From NCBI GenBank assembly GCA_016185425.1, contig JACPNQ010000015.1, positions 124,001 to 188,000 of the forward strand: a DNA stretch of 64,000 nucleotides, given 5' to 3'. This stretch comes from Acidobacteriota bacterium. GTDB lineage: Bacteria; Acidobacteriota; Terriglobia; Bryobacterales; Bryobacteraceae. Positions within the stretch are counted from its first letter, which is position 1. Each line of letters opens with the position of its first letter. The notes below the pieces were generated by a model. It did no database searches, was not told the origin of the DNA, and saw only the letters and a program-made list of their open reading frames with translations. Position numbers and translations under genes: made by a program. Of the stretch, positions 24,963-33,331 are shown piece by piece.

Positions 24963-25706
24963 ATGGTGCACATCACCAATGGCGATGCGGTTGCGGACGA
25001 GCTTCGCCGCTGGGCTGGTGAGCCGCGCCTCATCGTATGGCATGACATCCTTCACGAAGGACCCGTACCGGCGGGCCTGTCGCTGGAACAGCTCACCGCG
25101 GTTCGCGGCGAATGGCTGGCAGCCAATGGTTATGGCGCGTCGGACAAACTCCGCGAGCGGGACCGTCAGCTTCGCCGTCTCGTCCAGCGCGACTCCGTCT
25201 GGCTCTGGTTCGAAGACGACCTCTACGATCAGCTACAACTCCTCCAACTGCTCCACTTCCTCCACGAAGAAGGTCTAACCCTCAGCCCCCACTTCATCGT
25301 CGACATTCCGCGAACGCTCGAAGTAGAGCAGATGGCCGGACTCGCCGCGGCAAAGACGAAGGTGACACCCGAAATGTTCGACACAGCCGGACGCGCCTGG
25401 CAAGCCTTCACCGCGCCAAACCGTGTCGAGGCAATCCACGCGTTGCTGCGGACAAATCTGGACGCCCTCCCTAACCTCCGCCCCGCCATGGAGCGCCTCC
25501 TCGAGCACACGCCGGAAAACAACCGCGTCCAAAGGACCATCCTGGAGTTGCTAAAGGACGGCGGCAAGACCGCGCATCAGCTTTTCGTCGAGTACCAAAA
25601 TACCGAGGAGCGGCCCTTCCTGGGCGACACGGTATTCTTGCACTACCTCGACGCTCTCTCCCCGCGCGTCGTAAAAGACCACACCGCCATCTACCGCCTC
25701 TCCTAA
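24963..25706 (+). CDS. DUF1835 domain protein
   Basis: A 247-residue soluble protein. The first ~120 residues (MVHITNGDAVADELRR, VWHDILHEGPVP, RRLVQRDSVWLWFEDDLYDQ) match the DUF1835 family, whose function is unknown. The C-terminal ~100 residues (ALLRTNLDALPNLRPAMERLLE...GKTAHQLFVEYQNTEERPFLGD) resemble the helical DUF3658-like partner domain often found with it. It follows the GT2 gene by 6 bases and may be co-transcribed, but no functional link is evident. Confidence 0.85.
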   Translation: MVHITNGDAVADELRRWAGEPRLIVWHDILHEGPVPAGLSLEQLTAVRGEWLAANGYGASDKLRERDRQLRRLVQRDSVWLWFEDDLYDQLQLLQLLHFLHEEGLTLSPHFIVDIPRTLEVEQMAGLAAAKTKVTPEMFDTAGRAWQAFTAPNRVEAIHALLRTNLDALPNLRPAMERLLEHTPENNRVQRTILELLKDGGKTAHQLFVEYQNTEERPFLGDTVFLHYLDALSPRVVKDHTAIYRLS

Positions 25707-25781
25707 AAACCGTGTCAAAGACCAATTTAATCTAGCCTTAATCTTTCCGGTCGCAAGAACCATTCATGCTCCAACGTCCCC

Positions 25782-28700
25782 TCACCGAACCGAGATCGTC
25801 ACTGGACGGCTCCTCTGGCCCGCGGTCTCCACCGTCACCTCCACGGCATCTCCCGTTGCCGCATTTGCCGGCACAATCGCGTTCACCTGATAGAGTCCGC
25901 TGAACCCGGGCGCCAGCCCCGCGAACAACACCTGCGCTTCCCTTCCCCCGATGACCACAGTCACCGGGTTCACCACCCGGCTTAACGGCGACGACGGCGC
26001 CGCCCGGCCCGCCTCTACCGCCGGATTCACAGGCCCCAATCCAGAACAGTAAATCACCACCGCCTCTCCGCGCGCCACGGCCTTCCCCGGCTCAGCCGGC
26101 GTGACGCCGTCCTGCTTGACGATCGCCCCCTGCCCGCTCCCCGTCTGTGATTGCGTGAAAATGCCCGGCTGCGCCGTCGCCACCGTGAGCGTTTCGGGCA
26201 CCGCGATCGTATCGCCCCTCTTCACCGAGATCTGATGCTGCGTATCCACCGGAACGTCGTACGGCACTTGCGCATTCAACTGGCCGTCGCTCGTGTAGAG
26301 CAGCGGAAGCGGCCGGTCGCCCAGCCGGACCTCGGTCCCATTCAGCGACGTCGGCAACGGCACCCTCGGCGCCTGCCCCGTTGCGTCGGCCAGCCGCGTT
26401 CCATAAAGAGTAATCAGGCTTCCCGGCGCAATCGGCACCTGGCTCGCAAAACTAGCCGCGTGCACGACACCCCCCGCCGTCAGCAGCGGTGCGCCGCTCG
26501 CGCCCTGCGCCAGCACCGCCCCGCTCAATTCCGTCTTCCCCCCCTGCGTCCGGTTCGCAAGAATATCCGCCGCGGTCCCGAGGAACAACGCCACCACGGT
26601 CAGCCGTGTATTCGCCGCCGGCCGCACCGGCCGCCACGTCCCTCGCCAAACGCCATTCCCCATGTGCGCCAGCGATACTTGCGGATCGCCGTTCTCCGGC
26701 CTCGCCACCACGCTCGCTCCCGTTCCCCCCGCAAGCGGCGTCAGCGGATTCGCGCAATCGTCCGCAACTCTCACTTCGATCGTCACAGCTTCCCCGGCTC
26801 GCACCGAGAATCCATCCCGCAGCGCCGTCGATTCCACTCGCAGCGCCGGCAAGGCACAACTTGCTGCCCCGCGTTCGTCCTTGCCCCCGGCATCCGGCGG
26901 CGCCACAACCGAAAGCAGGTTCACCGTTCGGACACTCCCGTCCTCCTGAACCTGGAACGTCACCACACCGCGGCGCACTCCCGCCATCAGCGACGCCTGC
27001 GAAGGCTGCACAATGACGGACCCTGGTGCGTTGGCGCCCACTCGGCCCGTGCTCGGAGCCGTTTCGTACCACGTCCCCAGACGTGACGAGTCGTACGTCG
27101 CCAGATTCCTCCCCAGGTGATTGAACGTCACCGTCTGCGAGCCCGGATTCTGCCCCTGCCTCGAAATGAAAATCATCGCCGCCGGCGTCACCTCGGGACC
27201 TGGATTGCTTCCCTCGGCCAGCACGTTCAATAGCACCGTCACCAACTGCGGCGAGTTGTCGGCGTCCCCCGTAATCTGTATCTGGTCGTAATACTGTCCG
27301 GCCGCCAGCCCCTGGTGCTGAATCGAAACTGTCAGCTCGCTCACCTCCAGCCAAGGCTGGGACACCGTTCCCGTCAACGCTCCAAGTTTCACAAAAGGAC
27401 GGCTGTTGGACGCGCGCCACGTCAACGTCCCGCTGCCGATGTTCAATATCCCCAATTTCTGCGGCGTCGGAGCGCCCCCGCCGGCAACCGCCGTGAATGT
27501 AAGCCCGGTCTGCGATACCAGGATCGTGCCCCGGTTCGGCCGTACGGTGAGGTTGACAGGAATCGCCGCGCGCGTAGTCCCGGACGTCACCGTGATCGAG
27601 CCCAGATAGGTTCCAGCCCTTAATCCCGCCGGGTCCGCCGTCACGCTCATTGCCGCCACCTGGCCGGCCCGCAGTGCTCCGGAACCGTTATCCAACTTCA
27701 GCCAGGTTGCCGTCGTCGCCGCTTGATAAGGAAGAAGCCCGCCGCCGGAATTGCGGATCTCCACCACGGCGATATCGGCGGAAGCTCCCTGGTTGCGGCT
27801 GAAGGAAAGCGATTCCGCCGACAGCGTCAACCGCGCCGGGGCCTCACTCACATTCAAAATCACCGACACCGGATTGGAAGAGCCCGCCGGTTCCGTTTTC
27901 ACGTTGATCGTCGCCGTATAACGTCCGGCAGGCAGATCCGACGCGTTGGCAACTAGCGTCAGCGTAGCCGGCGCAATCGTATTCGACGCGGCCACCGTCA
28001 GCCAGTTTCCCGCCCCCTGCCCATACGTCACCGTAGTTGTAAATGGAATCCCATTCACGGAGCTGCCGACAGTCACGCGCGCTGGCGTGGTCGTCGGCGA
28101 TCCGGCGATTGCGCTAATCGTGATCGGAGACGGAGAGAGCGTCGTCGTCAACGCTAGATTTCGAATCACGCGGATGCGATTGTTATTCTCGTCGGCAATG
28201 TAGATGTTGCCCGCATTATCCACCGCCAGGCCATACGGACCGTTGAGGGCTGCGTTCGCCGGCGATCCCCCGTCACCGGAAAACCCATTGAGATTCAATC
28301 CCGCGACTGTGGAGATCCGCCCGTTCACGTCGACACGGCGAACAACACTGAATGCATGGCCGATATAGACGTTTCCGCGGCTGTCGGTTGTCAGCGCAAA
28401 CGGCGAGCGTATCCCCGCGTCAATCGCCATCCCGCCATCGCCGCTGTAGGCTGCCGCTCCCGTCCCGGCCCACGTTCGGATTCGCCCGTCGGCGGACACC
28501 GCGCGGATTCGGTGGTTCCCGAAATCGCTGATCAATAGCTCTCCGCCCGCAGTGTAGGTAACCGCGTCCGGCGTGCTCAGTTTCGCCTCGGTGGCCGCCC
28601 CGCCGTCTCCCGAGAACCCCGCGGCCCCGTTGCCCGCCACCGTCGAGATAACCCCCTTGGTGTCGATCTTTCGCACCCGGTGATTCGCGCGGTCCGCGAA

Positions 28701-30212
28701 GTAGACGTTGCCGGAAGGGTCCACCGCCACGCCCCAGGGATTATTGAGCATGGCCTGCGTAGCGGGTCCCCCATCGCCGGAGAATCCGTTCTCAAAGGTG
28801 ATACCGGCAATGCTCGATATCGTGCCGTTTAAAATCCGCCGGATCTTTTGACTGCTGCCGTCGGCGATATATAACGCCCCGTCCGGACCGAAAGCCAGCG
28901 AGTTCGGCCAGCTCAACCGTCCGTTCGCTGCCGGCCCATTGTCGCTGCAGCACGACGAGACGCCGTTTCCCGCTATCGGCGATACCGTTCCGTCTGCGGC
29001 GATTTTGACAATGCGGTGGCCCTGCAGCTCTACGTAATAGATGGTTCCGTCTGGCGCGACGGCAATACCGGTAGGCTCCGTCATGGTCGCCAGGCTCGCG
29101 GGAGTTCCTGGTGGGATCGCTTTGTACTGCCCGTTCCCCGCCACTCGCGTTAACGTCGCCTGATTCTCGGAAAGGACAACGATGTGCTGGCTCTCCAGAT
29201 TCGCGATGAATAGCCGGCCTTTCGCGTCAAACGCGATGGAGTCCGGAAAACCGATCGCCCCGGTTAACGCCGGCACCGGCGAAGTATTCACCACCGTATT
29301 CCCGCCGCCGGCAACCGTCGAAAGCATACCCGCCGTAGTAATCCGCCGGATTCGCCGGTTCGACGTGTCCCCAAAATACAGATTCTCCGCCGCGTCCAGC
29401 GCAAGGGCGTCGACATTCGTAATGGCGGCGCCCGCCGAATTCCCGCCATCACCCGTAAACCCTCGCTTTCCGGTCCCGGCAAGGACCGACAATATGCCAT
29501 CGGTCCCCACGCGGTAGATTCGGTAGTTTTCCGTATCGGATATGTAGATCCGGCCGCTTCGGTCCACTTGTATCGCGTATGGCGTCAGCCCGGTTTGCGT
29601 CGCAGGCTTCCCCTCACCTGAAAAATCCGGCGACCCGTTCCCGGCAACAGTCGAGATGATTCCGCTCACTCCCACCTTGCGAACCCGCAAATTGCCCAAC
29701 TCACTGATATAGAGCGCGTCCGCTCGGTCGATTGCTAGTTTCGACGGTCGCAGTCCCGCCGCCGTTGCCTGTCCTCCGTCCCCACTCGCTGCGCTCAACC
29801 CGATGCCCGCATACGTAGTAATTACTCCTGCCGGACTCACCCGGCGAATCCGGTTGTTCCGGTTGTCCGCAATGTATAGATTCCCTTTCGAGTCGTAGAC
29901 AATCCCGGCTGGCCTATTCAACGATGCCCGCAACGCGTCGCCATTATCACCGGAAAAACCGGGCACGCCGTTGCCCGCGATTACCGTTACGGCGCCCGAA
30001 TCCTCAAGGCGCACGACAATATGATTCAGTCCATCGCTAATGACCACTCGTCCCTGCGGATCGACTGTCGTCTCCAGCACCGAGCTAAGCGGCGCTTCCA
30101 GTCCCGAGCGCACGGTGCCCGGGAAGACCCATTCCGTACCTGCCAAAGTCGTAATTACTTGCTGTGCACACACGCTCGCCGCAAATGCCAGCGGCAAATA
30201 GAGTCGAATCAC
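25782..30212 (-). CDS. Large secreted NHL-repeat protein with Solibacter-type C-terminal domain
   Basis: A 1476-residue exported protein. GTG 30212 has a good upstream SD and a signal peptide (IRLYLPLAFAASVCA). Residues ~20-690 hold about twelve NHL repeats (for example GNLYIADNRNNRIRRVSPAG, GVISTVAGNG..FSGDGG), forming two or more beta-propellers. From ~700 to 1070 come BACON-like Ig modules (LTLSAESLSFSRNQGASADI, ILVSQTGLTFTAVAGGG). After a ~150-residue Ig-like region, the last ~225 residues (PGSLITLYGTRLA, YTSDGQLNAQVPYDVP, VIYCSGLGPVNP) are the TIGR03437 Solibacter C-terminal domain. Function unknown; adhesion or polymer binding is inference. Confidence 0.92.
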   Translation of the reverse strand: MIRLYLPLAFAASVCAQQVITTLAGTEWVFPGTVRSGLEAPLSSVLETTVDPQGRVVISDGLNHIVVRLEDSGAVTVIAGNGVPGFSGDNGDALRASLNRPAGIVYDSKGNLYIADNRNNRIRRVSPAGVITTYAGIGLSAASGDGGQATAAGLRPSKLAIDRADALYISELGNLRVRKVGVSGIISTVAGNGSPDFSGEGKPATQTGLTPYAIQVDRSGRIYISDTENYRIYRVGTDGILSVLAGTGKRGFTGDGGNSAGAAITNVDALALDAAENLYFGDTSNRRIRRITTAGMLSTVAGGGNTVVNTSPVPALTGAIGFPDSIAFDAKGRLFIANLESQHIVVLSENQATLTRVAGNGQYKAIPPGTPASLATMTEPTGIAVAPDGTIYYVELQGHRIVKIAADGTVSPIAGNGVSSCCSDNGPAANGRLSWPNSLAFGPDGALYIADGSSQKIRRILNGTISSIAGITFENGFSGDGGPATQAMLNNPWGVAVDPSGNVYFADRANHRVRKIDTKGVISTVAGNGAAGFSGDGGAATEAKLSTPDAVTYTAGGELLISDFGNHRIRAVSADGRIRTWAGTGAAAYSGDGGMAIDAGIRSPFALTTDSRGNVYIGHAFSVVRRVDVNGRISTVAGLNLNGFSGDGGSPANAALNGPYGLAVDNAGNIYIADENNNRIRVIRNLALTTTLSPSPITISAIAGSPTTTPARVTVGSSVNGIPFTTTVTYGQGAGNWLTVAASNTIAPATLTLVANASDLPAGRYTATINVKTEPAGSSNPVSVILNVSEAPARLTLSAESLSFSRNQGASADIAVVEIRNSGGGLLPYQAATTATWLKLDNGSGALRAGQVAAMSVTADPAGLRAGTYLGSITVTSGTTRAAIPVNLTVRPNRGTILVSQTGLTFTAVAGGGAPTPQKLGILNIGSGTLTWRASNSRPFVKLGALTGTVSQPWLEVSELTVSIQHQGLAAGQYYDQIQITGDADNSPQLVTVLLNVLAEGSNPGPEVTPAAMIFISRQGQNPGSQTVTFNHLGRNLATYDSSRLGTWYETAPSTGRVGANAPGSVIVQPSQASLMAGVRRGVVTFQVQEDGSVRTVNLLSVVAPPDAGGKDERGAASCALPALRVESTALRDGFSVRAGEAVTIEVRVADDCANPLTPLAGGTGASVVARPENGDPQVSLAHMGNGVWRGTWRPVRPAANTRLTVVALFLGTAADILANRTQGGKTELSGAVLAQGASGAPLLTAGGVVHAASFASQVPIAPGSLITLYGTRLADATGQAPRVPLPTSLNGTEVRLGDRPLPLLYTSDGQLNAQVPYDVPVDTQHQISVKRGDTIAVPETLTVATAQPGIFTQSQTGSGQGAIVKQDGVTPAEPGKAVARGEAVVIYCSGLGPVNPAVEAGRAAPSSPLSRVVNPVTVVIGGREAQVLFAGLAPGFSGLYQVNAIVPANAATGDAVEVTVETAGQRSRPVTISVR

Positions 30213-30218
30213 GACGGG

Positions 30219-30223
30219 CCTCC
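30219..30223 (-). promoter_or_regulatory. Shine-Dalgarno site deciding the GTG start of the NHL protein
   Basis: On the minus strand GGAGG stands six bases before GTG 30212. It supports this GTG as the start of the signal-peptide-bearing product. Confidence 0.7.
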
Positions 30224-30288
30224 AGGGATATTCGGTGCTACCACATTACTCTTTGTGAAAGCGGCCGGGAGTCCCCCACCGCAATCCA

Positions 30289-30309
30289 AATCGTTCCTCA
30301 TGAACGATT
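30289..30309. repeat. Perfect 8-bp inverted repeat upstream of the NHL gene
   Basis: AATCGTTC and GAACGATT are separated by CTCAT. It lies about 77 bases before the NHL start codon inside the gene-poor stretch. It could be an operator or a small hairpin; no T-run follows on either strand. Confidence 0.45.
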
Positions 30310-30485
30310 GGCGGAAACTCGCTCGCCTTGGGGACACATTAAAAAACGGTAGTCCGCGATTCCGAAAATATTTTATCCACCGCCCCATCAATCCCTTACA
30401 GCCAACCCGCCCGGATCACCGATCCGTTTTTCCGATCTCATATGCTATTTGTTAATTAGGATCGGATCTGGCGCAGGCCCGCCGG

Positions 30486-30557
30486 ATGACACCAACGCAA
30501 ACCAAGGAAGAAACCAAGGAAAGAACCAAGGAAGGAACCAAGAACAAACCGATCTAA
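30486..30557 (+). CDS. Possible 23-residue micro-ORF with TKE(E/R/G) repeats
   Basis: ATG 30486 opens a frame reading MTPTQ, then TKEE, TKER, TKEG and TKNK, then PI and a TAA stop. The repeated tetrapeptide follows from the 12-bp tandem repeat. It has the opposite orientation to both neighbours. The upstream bases GGCGCAGG could serve as a weak ribosome-binding site. The ORF may be incidental; no family is known. Listed because the repeat keeps frame and composition across all units. Confidence 0.2.
   Translation: MTPTQTKEETKERTKEGTKNKPI
30500..30547. repeat. Four tandem 12-bp units (AACCAAGGAAGA type)
   Basis: Units start at 30500, 30512, 30524 and 30536. The first three share AACCAAGGAA and vary only at the last two bases; the fourth is AACCAAGAACAA. 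The repeat is purine-rich on the plus strand. Because 12 is a multiple of three it also reads as repeated tetrapeptides (see the micro-ORF at 30486). Confidence 0.9.
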
Positions 30558-30591
30558 GTTATTGAAAACACACAACAATAGACGAGAATTT

Positions 30592-31206
30592 TTAGATCCA
30601 GATTCTCTCCACCGGCCGGTCGGGATAACTTAGATCCGCTGCGTCCCCGTCGAACAGGTTCAACGGGTCCAGCTTCGCCAGCCAGTACACCGGTAGCGGC
30701 GCAAAATCGGGGCAATCCGGCGCCATCTGCGCCACAATCACGGCCAGGCCCACTACCTCGGCCCCAGCCGCTTCGACCATTTTTTTGATCTCGGTCAGCT
30801 TGGCGCCCGTGCGCAGAATGTCATCCACCAGCAGCACCTTCTCGCCTGGCTGAATATGCAAAAACTGCCGCAGCCGTAACGGTTCGCTGTCGTTCTGGCG
30901 TTCGGCCCAATACACCTGCTTGGCCCGCAGTGCCTCACAAACACCGAATGCAACAGGCAGCCCACCCGTCGCCGGCGAGACAATAGACAACTGCGGAATC
31001 AACGCGCGCAGCTCGGCGTTCGCCCGTACCTTCCGGCTCAGTGCCACGCTCAACGTCTTCGCGTGCTGGAAGTACCGGAACGCCAGCGGAACCTGCAGAT
31101 ACTGATCGGAATACAAGCCGTTCGGGTAAACAAAATTACCCTCCCGCAACGCGCCCGTCTCCTGCAGCAGCGCCAACACCTCGTCCTGTGTCGGTATGAT
31201 TTCCAT
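30592..31206 (-). CDS. pyrE: Orotate phosphoribosyltransferase
   Basis: A 204-residue enzyme of pyrimidine synthesis that joins orotate and PRPP to give OMP. The PRPP motif is EKVLLVDDILRTGAK, with Asp128 and Asp129. The N-terminal part has GALREGNFVYPNGLYSDQYLQVP, and SIVSPATGGLPVAFGV forms a second phosphate loop. The start ATG is three bases after the stop of the sugar transferase gene, so pyrE is probably the second gene of that operon. The C-terminal ~30 residues extend beyond the conserved core, as in some acidobacterial homologues. A generic phosphoribosyltransferase role cannot be excluded. Confidence 0.85.
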   Translation of the reverse strand: MEIIPTQDEVLALLQETGALREGNFVYPNGLYSDQYLQVPLAFRYFQHAKTLSVALSRKVRANAELRALIPQLSIVSPATGGLPVAFGVCEALRAKQVYWAERQNDSEPLRLRQFLHIQPGEKVLLVDDILRTGAKLTEIKKMVEAAGAEVVGLAVIVAQMAPDCPDFAPLPVYWLAKLDPLNLFDGDAADLSYPDRPVERIWI

Positions 31207-31209
31207 CGC

Positions 31210-32619
31210 CTAATGGGCTCCTTTGCCGATGACAACCTGCGGAATCGTCCGCAGCATGATCTTCCAGTCCAGTGCCAACGACCAGTTGTCGATGTACTGC
31301 ATGTCCAATTCCATCCAGCGCTCGAAGTCCACGCCGTCCCGGCCTTCGACAACCCACAGGCACGTCAGACCCGGCCGCATTCGCAGCCGCCGCCTCTGCC
31401 ACCGTTGATAGTGTTCCACCTCGGAAGGAATCGCCGGTCGCGGTCCCACCAGCGACATATCGCCGCGCAGCACGTTCCAAAGCTGCGGCCACTCGTCGAT
31501 CGAAAACTTTCGCAACCAACGGCCAACACCCGTCAGCCGCGGATCGTCCTTGATCTTGAACACCAGCGTGCGCTCGTTCAGGCTGGCTAATTCTGCCCTG
31601 CGCGCCTCGGCATCGGCCACCATCGAGCGGAACTTATACAACACGAACCGGCGCCCGTTCAGCCCGCACCGGACCTGCCGGAACAGCAGCGGCCCGGGCG
31701 AAGTCAGCTTCACCAGCAGCGCCACCGCCAGCATCACAGGCGTAGCCAGCGCCAACGATGCCGCCGCAAGAACAATGTCGATGAACCGCTTCAGCAACAA
31801 CCGGATCTCGTCATGCGGCGCGCCCGAAAAGGTAAGCATCGGCGCTGCGCCCAAACGCTCCAGGTAAACGTCGCTGTGCACATGCGGAAAAAAGTCCACC
31901 GCCACACGGCTTCGGACCCCTTCCTCATCGCACAGCAAAAAGGTCTCTTCCAACTCCGCAAGCTGTTCGGAAGGAACCGCGAACAACACTTCGTCGATCA
32001 CATGCTGCCGCAACAACACCGGCAGTTCGGCCAGCGGATACACCGGATATTCACGGCGTAGCTCTATCGCCGCCACTACCGGGCTCGCGTCCAGAAAACC
32101 CGATAGCCGCAGCCCGTACGTCGCCGCGTCCTCCACCAGGCCGGCCACGCGCCGCGCGCTGTCGCCTGTGCCGACGATCCATAAAAAATGCTCGCCGCCG
32201 AAACGGCGCCGATACCATCGCAAGATCGGTTCCGCGTTCCAACGGAACAACGGCAGTCCCAGTCCGGCAAATCCGGCAAACAGAGCCAGAAACACACGGC
32301 TCATGTCCAAACGGAGAGCGAATTGCACCAGCACCAGCAGCGCCGGCGCCAGGCTTGCCTGCCGGAGCGTCCGCCGCATCGTCTCCCGGCGCCCAAGGCC
32401 CTCAAAGGCCTCGTAATCGCCAAACCATAACGCGGTGCCCCAATAACAAAGCATCGACAACAGCAGCAGCAGGATCTTTACCGGAAGGAGAAAGTAAAAA
32501 TTATGCGCCAGCGGCAGCCACGATCGCGCCTGGTACGCCGCCTCGAAGGCCAGCCATACCAGTACGCCGTCGGCCAGCATATGAAACAGGCGGAGCTTGC
32601 GCTGATGACGGGAAAACAC
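31210..32619 (-). CDS. Polyprenyl-phosphate sugar phosphotransferase (exopolysaccharide initiating enzyme)
   Basis: A 469-residue membrane protein. About four N-terminal helices (~12-130) precede a Rossmann-like middle domain (FLWIVGTGDSARRVAGLVED) and a C-terminal bacterial sugar transferase domain (~270-469). The latter has the membrane hairpin RFIDIVLAAASLALATPVML, the SPGPLLFRQVRCG motif, VLYKFRSM, and the FSIDEWPQLWNVLRGDMSLV and GPRPAIP signature. Such enzymes transfer a sugar-1-phosphate to undecaprenyl phosphate to start surface polysaccharide synthesis. The gene is divergent from TetR at 32708; pyrE follows after three bases. Confidence 0.92.
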   Translation of the reverse strand: MFSRHQRKLRLFHMLADGVLVWLAFEAAYQARSWLPLAHNFYFLLPVKILLLLLSMLCYWGTALWFGDYEAFEGLGRRETMRRTLRQASLAPALLVLVQFALRLDMSRVFLALFAGFAGLGLPLFRWNAEPILRWYRRRFGGEHFLWIVGTGDSARRVAGLVEDAATYGLRLSGFLDASPVVAAIELRREYPVYPLAELPVLLRQHVIDEVLFAVPSEQLAELEETFLLCDEEGVRSRVAVDFFPHVHSDVYLERLGAAPMLTFSGAPHDEIRLLLKRFIDIVLAAASLALATPVMLAVALLVKLTSPGPLLFRQVRCGLNGRRFVLYKFRSMVADAEARRAELASLNERTLVFKIKDDPRLTGVGRWLRKFSIDEWPQLWNVLRGDMSLVGPRPAIPSEVEHYQRWQRRRLRMRPGLTCLWVVEGRDGVDFERWMELDMQYIDNWSLALDWKIMLRTIPQVVIGKGAH

Positions 32620-32657
32620 GGCTCGTCCTCAAGCGTACCAGAGCGGCGGCACGGCGC

Positions 32658-32705
32658 TTGCAAGACATCTTCTTGTTAGTGGATACTAGGTTAGTGAGTG
32701 CTAGC
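32658..32705 (+). promoter_or_regulatory. Promoter with repeated TAGT/ACTA operator before the TetR gene
   Basis: TTGCAA (32658-32663) and GATACT (32682-32687), 18 bases apart, form a plausible promoter. A 15-bp direct repeat, TTAGTG-N4-CTAG-N, occurs twice at 32676-32705, so TAGT and ACTA/CTA half-sites alternate over the -10 region and end three bases before the ATG. This is a likely autoregulatory site for the TetR protein. Confidence 0.5.
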
Positions 32706-32707
32706 TT

Positions 32708-33331
32708 ATGAGGGCGCCCAAGCTCAGCCGCGCCGACCGGCGCAAAGCCATCGTCGATACCGCCGCCCAGCTCTTCGCCGAAGTCGGCTTCCGCGGCGGC
32801 ACCACGCGCGAGCTCGCCCGGCGAGTCGGCGTCACGGAACCCGTTCTCTATGAGCACTTCCAAACCAAGCGCGACCTCTACTCGGCAATCATCGATGACT
32901 CGTCCGTCGACGACTTCGCCGAAGCCCGCCTCCGCCTCGAACGCAAAGCCGCCGAATGCAATCCGCGCGACTTCTTCAAGTACTTCGCCAACAGCGTCGC
33001 CGAGCACTTCTCGGCCAACCCCAACTACTTGCGCCTGATCCTCTTCAGCGCGCTTGAAAAACACGATCTCGCCGAGCTCTGCTTCGAACGCCACGCCAAG
33101 GTCGCTCACCAGATCGTCACAAACTTCATAAAGGGCCATATCAAAACCGGCGCCTTTCGCAAGACGGACGCGGCTCTCGCCGCCCGCGCCTTCATGGGCA
33201 TGGTGATGCACTACATGATCTTTGACCAGCACTTCGGCTTCAAGCTCCTCCGCTCCAGCCGGAAGCGCTCGATCGATGCAATGGTTGACATTTTTTTGTC
33301 CGGATTGAAAGCAAATGAATCCTCTTCTTAA
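32708..33331 (+). CDS. TetR/AcrR family transcriptional regulator
   Basis: A 207-residue regulator. The N-terminal helix-turn-helix reads RRKAIVDTAAQLFAEVGFRG, then GTTRELARRVGVTEPVLYEHF, the standard TetR fold. The C-terminal ~140 residues are the helical ligand and dimer domain (RDFFKYFANSVAEHFSANPN, RLILFSALEKHDLAELCF). It probably represses the following efflux genes and itself, relieved by a pump substrate. The 3' end overlaps the adaptor gene by 17 bases, so regulator and pump are one operon. Confidence 0.95.
   Translation: MRAPKLSRADRRKAIVDTAAQLFAEVGFRGGTTRELARRVGVTEPVLYEHFQTKRDLYSAIIDDSSVDDFAEARLRLERKAAECNPRDFFKYFANSVAEHFSANPNYLRLILFSALEKHDLAELCFERHAKVAHQIVTNFIKGHIKTGAFRKTDAALAARAFMGMVMHYMIFDQHFGFKLLRSSRKRSIDAMVDIFLSGLKANESSS

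Larger units (their letters stand above)
30213..30591. other. Gene-poor 379-bp gap between the NHL gene and pyrE
   Basis: Both flanking genes run on the minus strand, so the gap holds the end of the pyrE transcript and the control region of the NHL gene. It is richer in A+T than its surroundings. It contains the inverted repeat at 30289-30309, a 12-bp tandem repeat at 30500-30547, and one TTATCCACC (30373-30381) that differs from a DnaA box at one base. No longer gene is evident; a 23-codon frame crosses the repeat. Confidence 0.7.

Noticed and set aside
30373..30381. TTATCCACC as a DnaA box marking an origin in the 30.2-30.6 kb gap.
   Set aside because: Single site with one mismatch, and strand composition does not change here but about 9 kb further right.
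30500..30547. The tandem repeat as a CRISPR array.
   Set aside because: Units of 12 bp without spacers; no cas gene in the window.
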